DNA of 64,000 nucleotides. Origin: Shewanella holmiensis (GTDB lineage Bacteria > Pseudomonadota > Gammaproteobacteria > Enterobacterales > Shewanellaceae). Location of the stretch: contig NZ_JAMTCD010000005.1 of assembly GCF_025370255.1 (NCBI RefSeq), positions 1 to 64,000 of the forward strand, given 5' to 3'. A program made the position numbers and the translations under genes. A model generated the notes under the pieces. The model had not been told where the DNA came from and ran no database searches. It saw nothing but the letters and a program-made list of their open reading frames with translations. Position 1 is the first letter of the stretch, and each line of letters opens with the position of its first letter. Positions 1 through 9,133 of this stretch are shown here, piece by piece.

Positions 1-205
1 GGGGAGTAACCACTGACGCTGGCGTTGGGTCAATGTCTTTCGTAACAGATTTTTCGGCTTCATCTAATGCATTAATTTCTGCATCGGTGCGATTTAGTGG
101 TGCTGAAGATTCATTCTCAGACGTCTCTTGCTGCGCGGTCTCTTTGGCGCGATAAAATAAATAGACCCCTATCGCAACTAGAATAATAACTATAATCACT
201 TTCAT
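1..205 (-). CDS. Hypothetical N-terminally membrane-anchored protein (3' part outside window)
   Basis: Reading the minus strand from an ATG at 205 gives an open frame of 68 codons that runs off the start of the window. The first 18 or so residues are hydrophobic (MKVIIVIILVAIGVYLFY), giving one membrane anchor or uncleaved signal. A polar stretch rich in Glu, Asp, Ser and Thr follows. I do not recognise a family from this piece. The missing C-terminal part could carry the functional domain. The start is the only ATG before the hydrophobic run. Confidence 0.6.
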   Translation of the reverse strand, partial: MKVIIVIILVAIGVYLFYRAKETAQQETSENESSAPLNRTDAEINALDEAEKSVTKDIDPTPASVVTP

Positions 206-524
206 TCAATATACCTTGTCATAACGCGATTTACCGCGTAGTAGTTATTTTGCTCGTTTGCATGTCTCTAGTTATAGCATAAATTTAACGCTGTTTTTTT
301 GAGCACACAAGGTTATTAGTAATCTAATCACCATCAACAAATCAAGTATTTAAAGGATTTAACTGTAACAAAGCATTCAGTTTGTGCTCAGGAGCCCATT
401 TTATGTGATTGATAATGTAAATTTGATATTTTTTTGCAGCCCATCACGCGCTTCATAACTCAACTTGTTTAGCTTGATGTGGCGACTTACACTCTTAATA
501 GTTGAGTAAAATACTAAGGTATCA
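206..524. other. Intergenic region between divergent genes
   Basis: About 320 bases lie between the minus-strand gene ending its 5' side at 205 and ygbA. The stretch is AT-rich and presumably holds both promoters. I looked for an NsrR-type inverted repeat because ygbA homologues are nitrosative-stress genes. I saw only an imperfect direct repeat (AAGTATTT, AAGGATTT) near 344-360, which is not convincing. Confidence 0.4.
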
Positions 525-912
525 TATGGCGGTTTCTGAATTACTGTCGGGAAAGTTACTGTATGAGTTTCGCACCATTGGCGCTATGGTCGAAATATAT
601 TGTCGTGCCCATCACCCGTTAAAACCCAGCAAAGGTGTGTGTGTTTCTTGTCAGGAGTTTCTCACCTATGCAGAAACCCGCCTTGATCGCTGCCCCTATG
701 GCCAAGGTAAGCCCACTTGCAACAAGTGCCCAGTGCACTGTTACAAACCCCATATGAAACAAAAAGCTCGCGAAATAATGCTTTATTCTGGCCCTAGAAT
801 GCTACTGCCGCACCCCATTATGGCGATCAAACATTTACTAGCAGAGCGCCAACCCGCTCCTGGAAAACCACCTGAAGGTGTGAGTAACCGACATCTACGC
901 AAATTAAGCTAA
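525..912 (+). CDS. ygbA: YgbA-type nitrous oxide-stimulated promoter family protein
   Basis: The protein of about 128 residues matches the YgbA_NO family: an N-terminal stretch around FRTIGAMVEIYCRAHH, a cysteine-rich centre (C-x2-C, then C-x8-C-x2-C-x3-C) and a C-terminal segment with GPRMLLPHPIMAIKHLL. In E. coli, ygbA is repressed by NsrR and linked to recovery from nitric oxide stress; the Cys-rich centre could bind metal. An in-frame TTG at 502 would add eight residues. I prefer the ATG at 525 because TAAGG sits about seven bases upstream and the family begins close to this point. It appears monocistronic. Confidence 0.85.
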
Positions 913-996
913 TAATCTAAAATGCTATCTTCAAGAGTTTATTAGCTTCGATTATGCATTTTAGGGTAAGATTCGCTTTCAACATTGAGAGTGAAA

Positions 997-1896
997 ATGA
1001 CAGAATACAAAGATATTTTTATTCAAGCCTACTGGTGGCTATCTTTACTCGGCGGAGTCCATTGCTTTGGCGTGGCGTTGTATATTCGTGTTTTGCATCA
1101 AAGTCCCAATGCCAACCATAAGTCACTTGCTGGAGTATTTGCGTTAATTGGTTTTTACTTTTTAACGGGGATCTTCACTAAAGAGTCCTCTCCAATTCCC
1201 GTTCACCTCATGTTAACCCTGTTCTACCCTATCTATTTTTTGCTGATGCCTTTGTTATACATCTATAGTAAACAAAGTTTGTATACTGAGCGATATCAGG
1301 CAAACTACTTAAAACACTTTATTCCTGCGTTGTTAATCGCAATGATTACCAGCTCGGCGATATTATTTCGCATCGGCATTAAGCCTAATACCAGTGATGA
1401 TGCCATCACCACGCTAGCAGATTTGAGCCACATTAATATTTTCGCCCTAGTCTTACCGTGTTTTATTTTGCTGCAAACCATCATTTATTTTGTGTTAATT
1501 TACAAACTACTCATTAATACACACAAGCAAAATAAACTCACAAATCCCCCTGCAGTTCTCGATATTAATTTTCGCTGGATTTGTATTCTTTGTAGCGCAC
1601 TCTTATTAAATTGGATACTCAGACTGGCACTTATCTATTTACCCTTTTATTTTGGTGATTCGACATTTTTACTTCAACAACAAGCTATTACTCGCTTAAG
1701 TTTACTGGTCACCATTTATGCTTTGGCCTTTTATGGCTTACACCAGGTGACTCGCACAGCCTATTTAAAAGGGCTAGCGACACAAGCAAATATTAATACC
1801 CAGAAATCAACCAAAACACCTATTTTAGATGCAGATGAAATGAGTTATCTGCAAGATGTCATTGCTAACGAATCCCCTGATAAACATAAAGATTAA
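997..1896 (+). CDS. Multi-pass membrane protein resembling the sensor half of AraC-type 7TM regulators
   Basis: About 299 residues with seven or eight hydrophobic helices. The layout resembles the N-terminal membrane domain found in some AraC-family regulators of marine bacteria. The C-terminal tail (around LDADEMSYLQDVI) looks like the linker that normally precedes the AraC helix-turn-helix, but the frame stops about 13 residues later and no HTH follows in any frame before the next gene. I chose the ATG at 997 because GAGAG lies six bases upstream; a TTG at 985 is in frame. Only 23 bases separate it from the downstream peptidase gene, so the two are probably co-transcribed. The function is unknown and the AraC relationship is an inference from layout. 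Confidence 0.6.
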   Translation: MTEYKDIFIQAYWWLSLLGGVHCFGVALYIRVLHQSPNANHKSLAGVFALIGFYFLTGIFTKESSPIPVHLMLTLFYPIYFLLMPLLYIYSKQSLYTERYQANYLKHFIPALLIAMITSSAILFRIGIKPNTSDDAITTLADLSHINIFALVLPCFILLQTIIYFVLIYKLLINTHKQNKLTNPPAVLDINFRWICILCSALLLNWILRLALIYLPFYFGDSTFLLQQQAITRLSLLVTIYALAFYGLHQVTRTAYLKGLATQANINTQKSTKTPILDADEMSYLQDVIANESPDKHKD

Positions 1897-1919
1897 AACG
1901 ATAAATACCAAGGAACCCC

Positions 1920-3992
1920 ATGCGCATTCACTCTTATATCGGCATGCTCGCCATCATGCTTTCAAGTCCACTGGCTCACCATGTACAAGCGGCAAGCCCT
2001 AAACCGCCTCGCTCACATGCGATTACCATTGATGATTTTTTCGATATTGGTCAAATGCAAAATGTCGCTATCAGCCCAGATGGTAAACATGCGGTATGGC
2101 TAGAAAGTCGTTGGGATAAAGCTCTTGATAAAGCACAGTCTGATTTATGGCTAATCAACACTCAAGATAAGCAAACCCAGCGATTAACCTTCAGCCACGA
2201 AAATGAATCAAGCCCCGCGTGGAGCCACGATAGCCGCTTTATTTACTTTTTGTCGTCTCAACAAAAGGAAGAGGCTAAAGCCCCGTTTAATGGCAAAAAT
2301 CAGGTATTTCGAATTGCATTAAACAACTTCGCCATTCAGCCAATAACAGCTGAAGACTTAGGTGTGAATGCATTCCAATTAAGCGCAGACAGTAAATCAC
2401 TGTATTTTTTGGGTAACAAACAGTCTGTCGACACCGATATTTGGGCCGATATGCGCGCTAGCCATGCTACGCCACAGTATGCCCATGGCAAACGTGACAC
2501 TAATCCCTTAAAAGTACTCAGTTTAAGTAGCTTTAAACAACGCACACTCATTGATGATGACAAAGTGGTGTGGGAATTTAACGTTAATGGCAGCGGCAGC
2601 AAAATCGCTCGTATCACCACCAGCGATAACGAACTGATATTTTTAGAAGGTTGGTCTGACATTGAAGTTTATGATGTTAACACTGCCAGCAATACCGTGC
2701 TTGATGATCAACTTTGGCGCCAGAATGCCCCATCGCCTTACGGCTGGTTGTTAGGCTTAGATTGGCATCAAGATAACCAACAACTGGCCTTTCGGATTGA
2801 TTTTGATGGTTATCCTGGCAAATTATTTATCGCTAACACTCAATTATCAACGCCTATATTAGAAGTAAAACCTGTGGGTAATACCACTTTTCAGGGTGGT
2901 GACATTCAATGGCGTCCTAAAAGTAATGAAATATGTTATCTGGGCGCACAAGTCGCGCGCACTAAACTGCTGTGCAGCCAAATCAATAAAGGCACGGTAG
3001 GTAATACCCGCAATGTCTTAGCGGGTGATACCGTTGTGGGCAGTTACAGCTTTAATGCCTCAGGTAAGCAAGTCGCTTTTAGCCATAATGGCTTAAACCA
3101 TTTTCATGACTTATTTATTGCCGATGCAGACCATAGGCGCAGCCAATTTAAGCGGTTAAGTAACATTAATCCTCAGGTCGATAGCTGGCAATTACCGCAA
3201 ATATCATTAGTAAGCTGGCAAGCCCCTGACGGCACAACCGTTGAGGGCATTTTAGAACTGCCTTATGGTTATAAAGCGGGCAATGGTAAATTACCTTTAG
3301 TGGTACAAATTCATGGCGGCCCAACGTCAGCCACCCCTTATTCATTACAGCACCGCTCATATGGACGCACCACATTTGCGGCCAACGGTTGGGCGTTATT
3401 ATCGCCAAACTATAGAGGTTCAACCGGCTATGGCGATAAATTTTTAACTGACCTTATCGGTAATGAACATCAAATTGAAGTTGCCGATATTATGGCTGGA
3501 GTCGATAAGCTGATTGCTGATGGCATAGTAGATGGCGACAAAATGGCCGTAATGGGATGGAGTAACGGCGGCTATCTTACTAATGCGCTGATCAGCACCA
3601 CAGATCGCTTTAAAGCAGCGAGTTCAGGTGCGGGGGTGTTCGATCAACGTCTTCAGTGGATGCTTGAAGATACGCCAGGCCATGTGCTGAACTTTATGCA
3701 AGGTTTACCGTGGGAGCAACCTCAAGCCTATGACAAAGCTTCATCACTGACCTATGCCAACAAAATTACAACTCCTACCTTGATTCATATTGGTGAGAAG
3801 GATCATCGTGTGCCTGTCGGTCACGCTCAAGGACTTTATCGCAGCTTAAAGCACTATTTAAATGTGCCTGTGGAGCTGATTGTTTATCCTGGTGAAGGAC
3901 ACGGTTTAAGCCATTATCAACACCGCAAGGCTAAGATGGAATGGGATAAAAAATGGTTTGAACACTATGTGCTGAAGCAAGAGCCAATCTAG
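1920..3992 (+). CDS. Secreted S9-family (prolyl oligopeptidase/acylaminoacyl-peptidase) serine peptidase
   Basis: A 690-residue precursor with a signal peptide (residues 1 to about 24, ending HHVQA). A WD40-like beta-propeller spans about 35-410 and an alpha/beta hydrolase domain about 430-685. The catalytic Ser is residue 548 in GWSNGGYL, with Asp628 in EKDHRVP and His661 in GEGHG. The order and spacing are those of the S9 family (DPP IV, acylaminoacyl peptidase). It probably trims short peptides in the periplasm or outside the cell for nutrition. The ATG at 1920 is preceded by AAGGA with good spacing. The gene lies 23 bases behind the membrane protein gene. The exact substrate (Xaa-Pro dipeptides or acyl-peptides) cannot be told from sequence. 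Confidence 0.88.
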   Translation: MRIHSYIGMLAIMLSSPLAHHVQAASPKPPRSHAITIDDFFDIGQMQNVAISPDGKHAVWLESRWDKALDKAQSDLWLINTQDKQTQRLTFSHENESSPAWSHDSRFIYFLSSQQKEEAKAPFNGKNQVFRIALNNFAIQPITAEDLGVNAFQLSADSKSLYFLGNKQSVDTDIWADMRASHATPQYAHGKRDTNPLKVLSLSSFKQRTLIDDDKVVWEFNVNGSGSKIARITTSDNELIFLEGWSDIEVYDVNTASNTVLDDQLWRQNAPSPYGWLLGLDWHQDNQQLAFRIDFDGYPGKLFIANTQLSTPILEVKPVGNTTFQGGDIQWRPKSNEICYLGAQVARTKLLCSQINKGTVGNTRNVLAGDTVVGSYSFNASGKQVAFSHNGLNHFHDLFIADADHRRSQFKRLSNINPQVDSWQLPQISLVSWQAPDGTTVEGILELPYGYKAGNGKLPLVVQIHGGPTSATPYSLQHRSYGRTTFAANGWALLSPNYRGSTGYGDKFLTDLIGNEHQIEVADIMAGVDKLIADGIVDGDKMAVMGWSNGGYLTNALISTTDRFKAASSGAGVFDQRLQWMLEDTPGHVLNFMQGLPWEQPQAYDKASSLTYANKITTPTLIHIGEKDHRVPVGHAQGLYRSLKHYLNVPVELIVYPGEGHGLSHYQHRKAKMEWDKKWFEHYVLKQEPI

Positions 3993-4316
3993 CAAAACAG
4001 AGTATGCAAAATAATGCAGCAATATTGTTAAATTAATCTTCATCTTTAGCGGTACGAAACAACCACAATATGCTAACTTAACTTCAACTCGGGTTAATAG
4101 ATGGGCTCAATAAGCTGAATTCAACAGATTTAGCTAATTTTGTAGCCAACTTGTCATTTGTTTTGCAAACAAGGCACATAAACACGTCAATAGCAGGCCT
4201 ATTGCACGTTAATAAAACGCAGTTAGCAAGACAAATGATTGTTTGGTAAGCGTTTATTACCCCAAGTTGAGGTTAACTAAAACGCATTATTACTAATGCT
4301 ACACATTGAGGTGTTT
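3993..4316. other. Intergenic region, nothing recognised
   Basis: About 320 AT-rich bases between the S9 peptidase gene and the YSC84-like gene. I see no open frame with coding character, no clear hairpin terminator and no repeat. It presumably contains the promoter of the downstream gene. Confidence 0.4.
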
Positions 4317-4895
4317 ATGAACCGTTTTCTTGCATTATGCAGCGCAGCTATTGTTAGCTTATCTGTGTTGTTTAGCCCAATAAGTTTTGCTGATGACTCC
4401 AGTTACAGCAACGCGATCACTAATTTTCAAAAAGCGCCAGAAACCCAAGCATTTTTCAATACCGCCTATGGCTATGCACTCTTTCCCACTGTCGGTAAAG
4501 GCGGCATGCTCATCGGCGGTGCTTACGGTAAAGGTAGGGTTTACAAAGGTGGCATGCACACTGGAGACTCAAGCTTAACTCAGGTTTCGATTGGTTTTCA
4601 ATTAGGTGGACAGGCATATAGCGAGATCATTTTCTTCAAAAATGCCGAAGCATACAACGACTTTACCAGCGGCAGTTTTGAGTTCAGTGCTCAAGCATCA
4701 GCTGTTGCAATTAATTTGGGGGCCAGCGCTCAAGTCGGCACTACAGGTAACTCAGCAGGAGCCGGACAAGCAGGCAGCAATCATGCTGCTAAAGCAGTAT
4801 ATATGAATGGCATGGCGATCTTTACCGCAGCCAAAGGCGGATTAATGTATGAAGCGGCTTTAGCGGGTCAATCATTTACCTTTGATGCCAAGTAA
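4317..4895 (+). CDS. YSC84/SYLF-domain lipid-binding-like secreted protein
   Basis: A protein of 192 residues with a signal peptide (about 1-26, ending ISFA) followed by a SYLF/Ysc84 domain. Typical features are an early AYGYALFPTVGKGGMLIGGAYGKG glycine-rich segment (visible in pieces), a TQVSIGFQLGGQAYSEIIFF core, and an AKGGLMYEAALAGQ end. In bacteria the family is exported and of unknown role; eukaryotic members bind phosphoinositides and actin. I use the ATG at 4317 because GAGG lies five bases upstream; an ATG at 4296 would put extra residues ahead of the signal peptide. It is monocistronic and followed by a strong terminator. Confidence 0.85.
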   Translation: MNRFLALCSAAIVSLSVLFSPISFADDSSYSNAITNFQKAPETQAFFNTAYGYALFPTVGKGGMLIGGAYGKGRVYKGGMHTGDSSLTQVSIGFQLGGQAYSEIIFFKNAEAYNDFTSGSFEFSAQASAVAINLGASAQVGTTGNSAGAGQAGSNHAAKAVYMNGMAIFTAAKGGLMYEAALAGQSFTFDAK

Positions 4896-4965
4896 CCCTA
4901 ATGACCTAGCGTTTATTTAGCTTCAATCTATTTTAAAATCTTGCTCTGACCGCACGATATTAAGA

Positions 4966-5000
4966 GACTAAAAAAGGCCGCTTATGCGGCCTTTTTAGTC
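4966..5000. terminator. Bidirectional terminator between convergent genes
   Basis: A near-perfect inverted repeat, with AAGGCCGC pairing with GCGGCCTT around a TTAT loop, flanked by A-runs on one side and T-runs on the other. It sits between the ends of the YSC84-like gene (plus) and the TonB receptor gene (minus) and can serve both. Confidence 0.9.
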
Positions 5001-5021
5001 GTGCTCATTGACTCAACTGGC

Positions 5022-7715
5022 TTAGAAAGCTTGGGTGTATGACATCCAATATGAACGACCGATAATGTCATAAATACTGCCGTTATAACTACCGTAAGCA
5101 TCAAAGCTTGGCTCTTCATCAGTCAGGTTGTTGATACCCGCTGAAACTGTACTATTCCATGGCGTCGCATAAGAATAGCTCAAGGTATGATAAATCAAAG
5201 AGTCAATTTCGTAGCTGCCACCATCATCATTGATATCGGTTGTTGACTGATTATCTACATAGTCAGCTTGATAATAGACACTATGATCGCCGACCAAGTA
5301 ATTGGCCGAAAAGTTAATCCGGTCATCAGGGTAGTCTTGTGTACCGCTCCAGTTGCGTGAAATCGTTTGTACTCCGCCTTCAGGGCTAGAATCGGTGTAT
5401 TTTAAGTAATGAGACCAAGCAAGACCTAGCTTGAATTCACCAATTTCAGAGTCAAATGTCGCAGCAAACTTAGTATCAATACCCTCACGCGTACTCAAGC
5501 CAATATTTTGCAATACGTTGGTCATCGAAGTGAGCTTACCGGCACCATTTTGCGATATTGAAGTACCAGGATAAATCGCGCTGACATCGGGGCGCGGTTG
5601 ACCTGCCTCGTCGGCAGCCTTCCACAATACAGCTTGCGTTCGAGTTATTTCGCTGTTGTTCACTGAGCCGATTAGCCCTGTCGTTTCAAGTGACCAGTAA
5701 TCCATGGTCATATTGAAATTATCAGCGATATCCCACACCATACCAAAGTTATAACTTTCTGACTCTTCAGGCCCCAAATTCTCATTACGTTCAGTAGACA
5801 CAGGAACGTTATCGATAATACTGCACCCATCGATACCTAAACCGTCTTCATAACATTTGAGGTAGTTGGTCACATTGAGATAGCCAACGCTGGTTGACTG
5901 ATTAAGGTCTTCTAATGTTGGCGCTCTAAAGCCTGTTCCGTAGGATGCACGTAACAACAAGGGTTCGAACACATTATATCGAATCGAGAATTGTGGATTG
6001 AAAGTCCCACCGAAATCTGAGTAATCATCGTAACGTGCTGCAAGGTTAAGCTCTAGATTATCAAGAATAGGGAAAGCCATCTCCATAAATACCGCTGTCA
6101 CATCACGATCACCACTACCACCAGCACCACCACTACCTCCGGCTATCAGCCCTGCGGCATCTAGCGCATCAACTTGAGAATCTAACTTCTCTTCACGGTA
6201 AGAGGCACCGACATATAAACCTGTTGAACCGCCCGCAAGATCAAATAGTTCAAAACTCAAACCACCATCAATCTCTAAAGCGCTACTTGTTAAACGCGCA
6301 TCTGAGTTAGCCGTGGCACCGCTTGGCATGTCTGAATTAGGATCTCGTGGATCCCAACCGTCGAAGGTATTAGTGGTATCATTCCACGCACCGACAAGAT
6401 CGGTTGTTGCACCTTTTAACTGATAACCCGTTCCCCATTTAAAGACATCATATTTGTTATATGACACAGAGGCATTCCAATCAAAGCTGTCGGTCGTACC
6501 GTCTAGCCCGACAAGGAAGTCATAAATGTTGTCTGTACTTTCACGAACGCGATTACCCGCTGTGTCGAAACGGTAAAGCATTGCACCGCCTTCTGGAACA
6601 GCTCGTAAATCTAACCCCTCTGCAGTCGTGTACGCAGGCATCGCTTGTGGAAATTGAATATATCCTGGAATAGGTGCTGAAACATCTGTTGTCGTATTTG
6701 ATGCCCAGTAAGCTCGAGCCGTTAACTGAATATCATCGCTTAGATCATAATTGTAATTAATCAGTGTTGAGGTGCGTTCTTGATCGACATCATTGTAAGC
6801 TGCTTTAGTGTAGTCGTAAGCACAGGATTTCTCTCCGGCATAGTTACTATCATTTAGCGGACCTTTAAAGTTGTCACCATAAACATCTTTACAGTCTAAA
6901 TCCGCATTAGTAAATGGCGTTTGATATTCCCAACCACCATTTGGCCCCATATCAATAGTACGCCCAGTTTGACTTAAACCAATCCAGCTTCTGAAATCAC
7001 GCGGATCTTCACCATCTTTAACATGCGCTGCGGTATAAGGGCGCTCAGAAAATAAAATACCTGACTTTTTGAAATGCTCGATAGTGAACATCAAGTGACC
7101 CTTGTCAGAGCTTAACCCACCCGTAAATGAGGCTGAATGATTGTCGCCACCACCCTCGGCATCAGGTTCTTCGGCGCGTAATTTCACTTCAACACCTTCA
7201 AAGTCTTTCTTCAAAATAATGTTAATTACGCCCGCTATCGCATCAGTACCGTAAATGGCTGAGGCCCCATCCGATAAAATCTCGATACGCTCAACTGCGG
7301 CTGTTGGAATGGTATTAATATTTGTCGCACCACCACCTAAAACAGGTGACTTAGCCATACGCTTACCGTTAAGCAAGGTGAGAGTGTGACTTGCATCTGC
7401 ACCTTTTAGCTGAATCGTAGCCTGTGATGACCAGCTATTGTTCGACGTACCGCCATAAGAACCAAACGAGTTTAATGTCGATGCCCTTAGTGCATCACCC
7501 ACGGTAGAAAAACCAGCGGTAGCCATATCGTCAGCAGTAATGGTTGTAACAGGAGTTGCCCCTTCCATATCGACACGCTTTAGACGTGAGCCTGTTACTT
7601 CGATGCGTTCCACATTGTTGTCAGTATCAGCCTCTACCGCATATGCAGGCATAGATAATGCGACGATACCACCACAAGCCAAACTCACCAGTTTAGCTAT
7701 TTTATTAAACTTCAT
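5022..7715 (-). CDS. TonB-dependent outer-membrane receptor, substrate unknown
   Basis: The 897-residue product has a signal peptide (cleavage near residue 26, AYA-VEA) and an N-terminal ERIEVTGSR stretch characteristic of the region before the plug. The plug domain (about 45-165) includes TLLNGKRM and ERIEILSDGASAIYGTDAIAGVINI. A long 22-strand-type barrel follows, with a TonB receptor C-terminal signature (INNLTDEEP...IGRSYWMSYTQAF). Such receptors import nutrients energised by TonB. No companion enzyme or transporter lies beside it. The NanR-type operator seen in the locus downstream is absent from its promoter, so I do not assign it to sialic acid uptake. The barrel is typical of Shewanella/Xanthomonas receptors for peptides or glycans. 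Confidence 0.9.
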   Translation of the reverse strand: MKFNKIAKLVSLACGGIVALSMPAYAVEADTDNNVERIEVTGSRLKRVDMEGATPVTTITADDMATAGFSTVGDALRASTLNSFGSYGGTSNNSWSSQATIQLKGADASHTLTLLNGKRMAKSPVLGGGATNINTIPTAAVERIEILSDGASAIYGTDAIAGVINIILKKDFEGVEVKLRAEEPDAEGGGDNHSASFTGGLSSDKGHLMFTIEHFKKSGILFSERPYTAAHVKDGEDPRDFRSWIGLSQTGRTIDMGPNGGWEYQTPFTNADLDCKDVYGDNFKGPLNDSNYAGEKSCAYDYTKAAYNDVDQERTSTLINYNYDLSDDIQLTARAYWASNTTTDVSAPIPGYIQFPQAMPAYTTAEGLDLRAVPEGGAMLYRFDTAGNRVRESTDNIYDFLVGLDGTTDSFDWNASVSYNKYDVFKWGTGYQLKGATTDLVGAWNDTTNTFDGWDPRDPNSDMPSGATANSDARLTSSALEIDGGLSFELFDLAGGSTGLYVGASYREEKLDSQVDALDAAGLIAGGSGGAGGSGDRDVTAVFMEMAFPILDNLELNLAARYDDYSDFGGTFNPQFSIRYNVFEPLLLRASYGTGFRAPTLEDLNQSTSVGYLNVTNYLKCYEDGLGIDGCSIIDNVPVSTERNENLGPEESESYNFGMVWDIADNFNMTMDYWSLETTGLIGSVNNSEITRTQAVLWKAADEAGQPRPDVSAIYPGTSISQNGAGKLTSMTNVLQNIGLSTREGIDTKFAATFDSEIGEFKLGLAWSHYLKYTDSSPEGGVQTISRNWSGTQDYPDDRINFSANYLVGDHSVYYQADYVDNQSTTDINDDGGSYEIDSLIYHTLSYSYATPWNSTVSAGINNLTDEEPSFDAYGSYNGSIYDIIGRSYWMSYTQAF

Positions 7716-7829
7716 GCTTCCGTTCTCCCAAGTCTCTTTTTATAGGTTTTATATGTTCATTGCTTCTATATCGCAGCCGTATTAATCGTAACGCTACAAA
7801 GCAGCAACACATTTAACATATATTATATA

Positions 7830-7846
7830 TTGTATGCAATATACAA
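7830..7846. promoter_or_regulatory. Inverted repeat upstream of the TonB receptor gene, possible operator
   Basis: The sequence TTGTAT-N5-ATACAA is a perfect 6-bp inverted repeat about 115 bases upstream of the receptor start codon, inside an AT-rich promoter region. GntR-type regulators often bind T-G-T/A-C-A palindromes, but no regulator gene lies nearby. Function is inferred from position and symmetry only. Confidence 0.3.
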
Positions 7847-8030
7847 AGATTTGAGTGTGCGAATACAATTGCAATTAAATTGCTTTATTAGTCAAAATAT
7901 GTTCGCACTTGGATATGAGGTAGAATTACTACTCTGTTTTTTAAACACAAAGTGATTAACCAAAACAACGACCGATGATTAAATAATCATTTAAATAAAA
8001 TTACGTTTATGTGTAAATTTTATTACATAG

Positions 8031-8640
8031 GGTCAGAGTTCGAAGGGAAACGTGCTTGAATCTAATCTATCGCCTTGTGCAAGTGTGTAGCACGACGGTG
8101 ACACGCTACAAGTTCATCCCTGAAAGCCCGGCCATGACATCCATGTCATGGTCAAATTTGTTCCTGACAAATTTTGACATTCCCACCATCCATGACGGTC
8201 AGTAGTCACCGCCGCGCTTACACCCGCCATTTTCGCCTCTTCGATTGAATATTTTATATAGCTAAAAGTAAAAGCATTAAAGGCCGACAAAGTACAATTT
8301 AAAACTTGCAGACTCAATTTGAATTGAGGCCATAGAAAAAAGGCTGTGAGCTTGGCATGGATGCCACGCTAGCTTTCGTTGGGCCATGGGCGGCCCATCG
8401 GAAGTGTTAGGGCTTTTTGACAATGGCCGAAGCCGATTACAGATGAAGTTTAAAGCTGGATCGTTCCCCATCGAAAATTATGCGTTTTTCTGCATTTTTC
8501 GTCTGGGGCGCTGAGGGTTTCCAAAGGGGCGCAAGCATTTTGCCCCTTTGGTCTGGTGTGGGCGAAGCACCACGACGTTTAGGGCCAAAGGCCATAATCC
8601 AAACTAACCTTGGGGCAAAATCAAACTAGCTTTCAAATCA
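8031..8640. repeat. Hairpin-rich non-coding block
   Basis: The block between two TonB receptor genes carries a series of inverted repeats. GGCCATGACAT/ATGTCATGGTC lies at 8130-8153, and CAAATTTG/CAAATTTTG at about 8153-8176. GGCAT/ATGCC lies at about 8354-8365 and GGGCC/GGCCC near 8381-8396. CCAAAGGGGC/GCCCCTTTGG lies at 8521-8551. The GC-rich, palindromic texture differs from the AT-rich sequence on both sides. Short open frames here break across the hairpins and look non-coding. It may be a decayed mobile or repetitive element, or a multi-hairpin RNA. That it is repeated elsewhere in the genome is my inference. Confidence 0.5.
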
Positions 8641-9011
8641 TAAATTATAAAAAATGAAGTTAAATCGAAGAGATAAAATGACCCAGTATAGTTACGGCTG
8701 TGCGTATCGAAAACAAGGCCGAAAATGATCAGTCTCTAAACAGGGGCAAATTCATCGCATCACTGCATATATAAGCTTGTGCTGTTAGCTTTTTTAAACA
8801 AGTCATCGACTTCTACGAGCTAAAAAGACCATCTAACCTCTATTACCCCCAAAAAACTGCTTATTCACACTTCAATAAAAACACTAATGAACTGAATTTA
8901 AACATTTTATACAAAAAAACTAATGACTTTAAGAAAATCCCCCCCAGAAAGGTTGTAAAAATGTAAAGAATAAGTGTGTATTTTGGGTAATTTATATTGC
9001 CGAGCCAATAC
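8641..9011. other. AT-rich intergenic region upstream of the sialic acid TonB receptor
   Basis: No convincing gene. A 61-codon minus-strand frame (8861-9046) is low-complexity and lacks a ribosome binding site. The right end leads into the NanR-type operator at 9012 and the promoter of the receptor gene. Confidence 0.4.
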
Positions 9012-9028
9012 TGGTATGATAGGTTAAC
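9012..9028 (+). promoter_or_regulatory. Predicted NanR operator upstream of TonB receptor gene
   Basis: TGGTATGATAGGTTAAC matches the locus-wide consensus TGGTRTAAYAGGTATACC with a few differences. It lies about 105 bases before the receptor start codon. E. coli NanR binds GGTATA repeats, and the same element recurs in front of the other units of this cluster. Confidence 0.6.
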
Positions 9029-9133
9029 TGCATAACACAAAAACAAGCATTATAACCCGATCAATAGAAAGATTCGTTACACCAAAAACAGTTGAACATG
9101 ACATTAAAACTATAAAACTCAAAGAGGGAAGCT

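Noticed and set aside
340..362. Possible NsrR operator upstream of ygbA
   Set aside because: The AAGTATTT/AAGGATTT pair is a direct, imperfect repeat and does not match the known NsrR inverted repeat well enough.
5022..7715. Inclusion of the first TonB receptor in the sialic acid locus
   Set aside because: No NanR-type operator in its promoter, opposite orientation, and separated from the locus by the 1.4-kb non-coding region.
8114..8471. Two overlapping minus-strand open frames of 64-67 codons in the hairpin-rich block
   Set aside because: They run through inverted repeats, lack ribosome binding sites and show no family resemblance; the DNA structure explains the sequence better than coding does.
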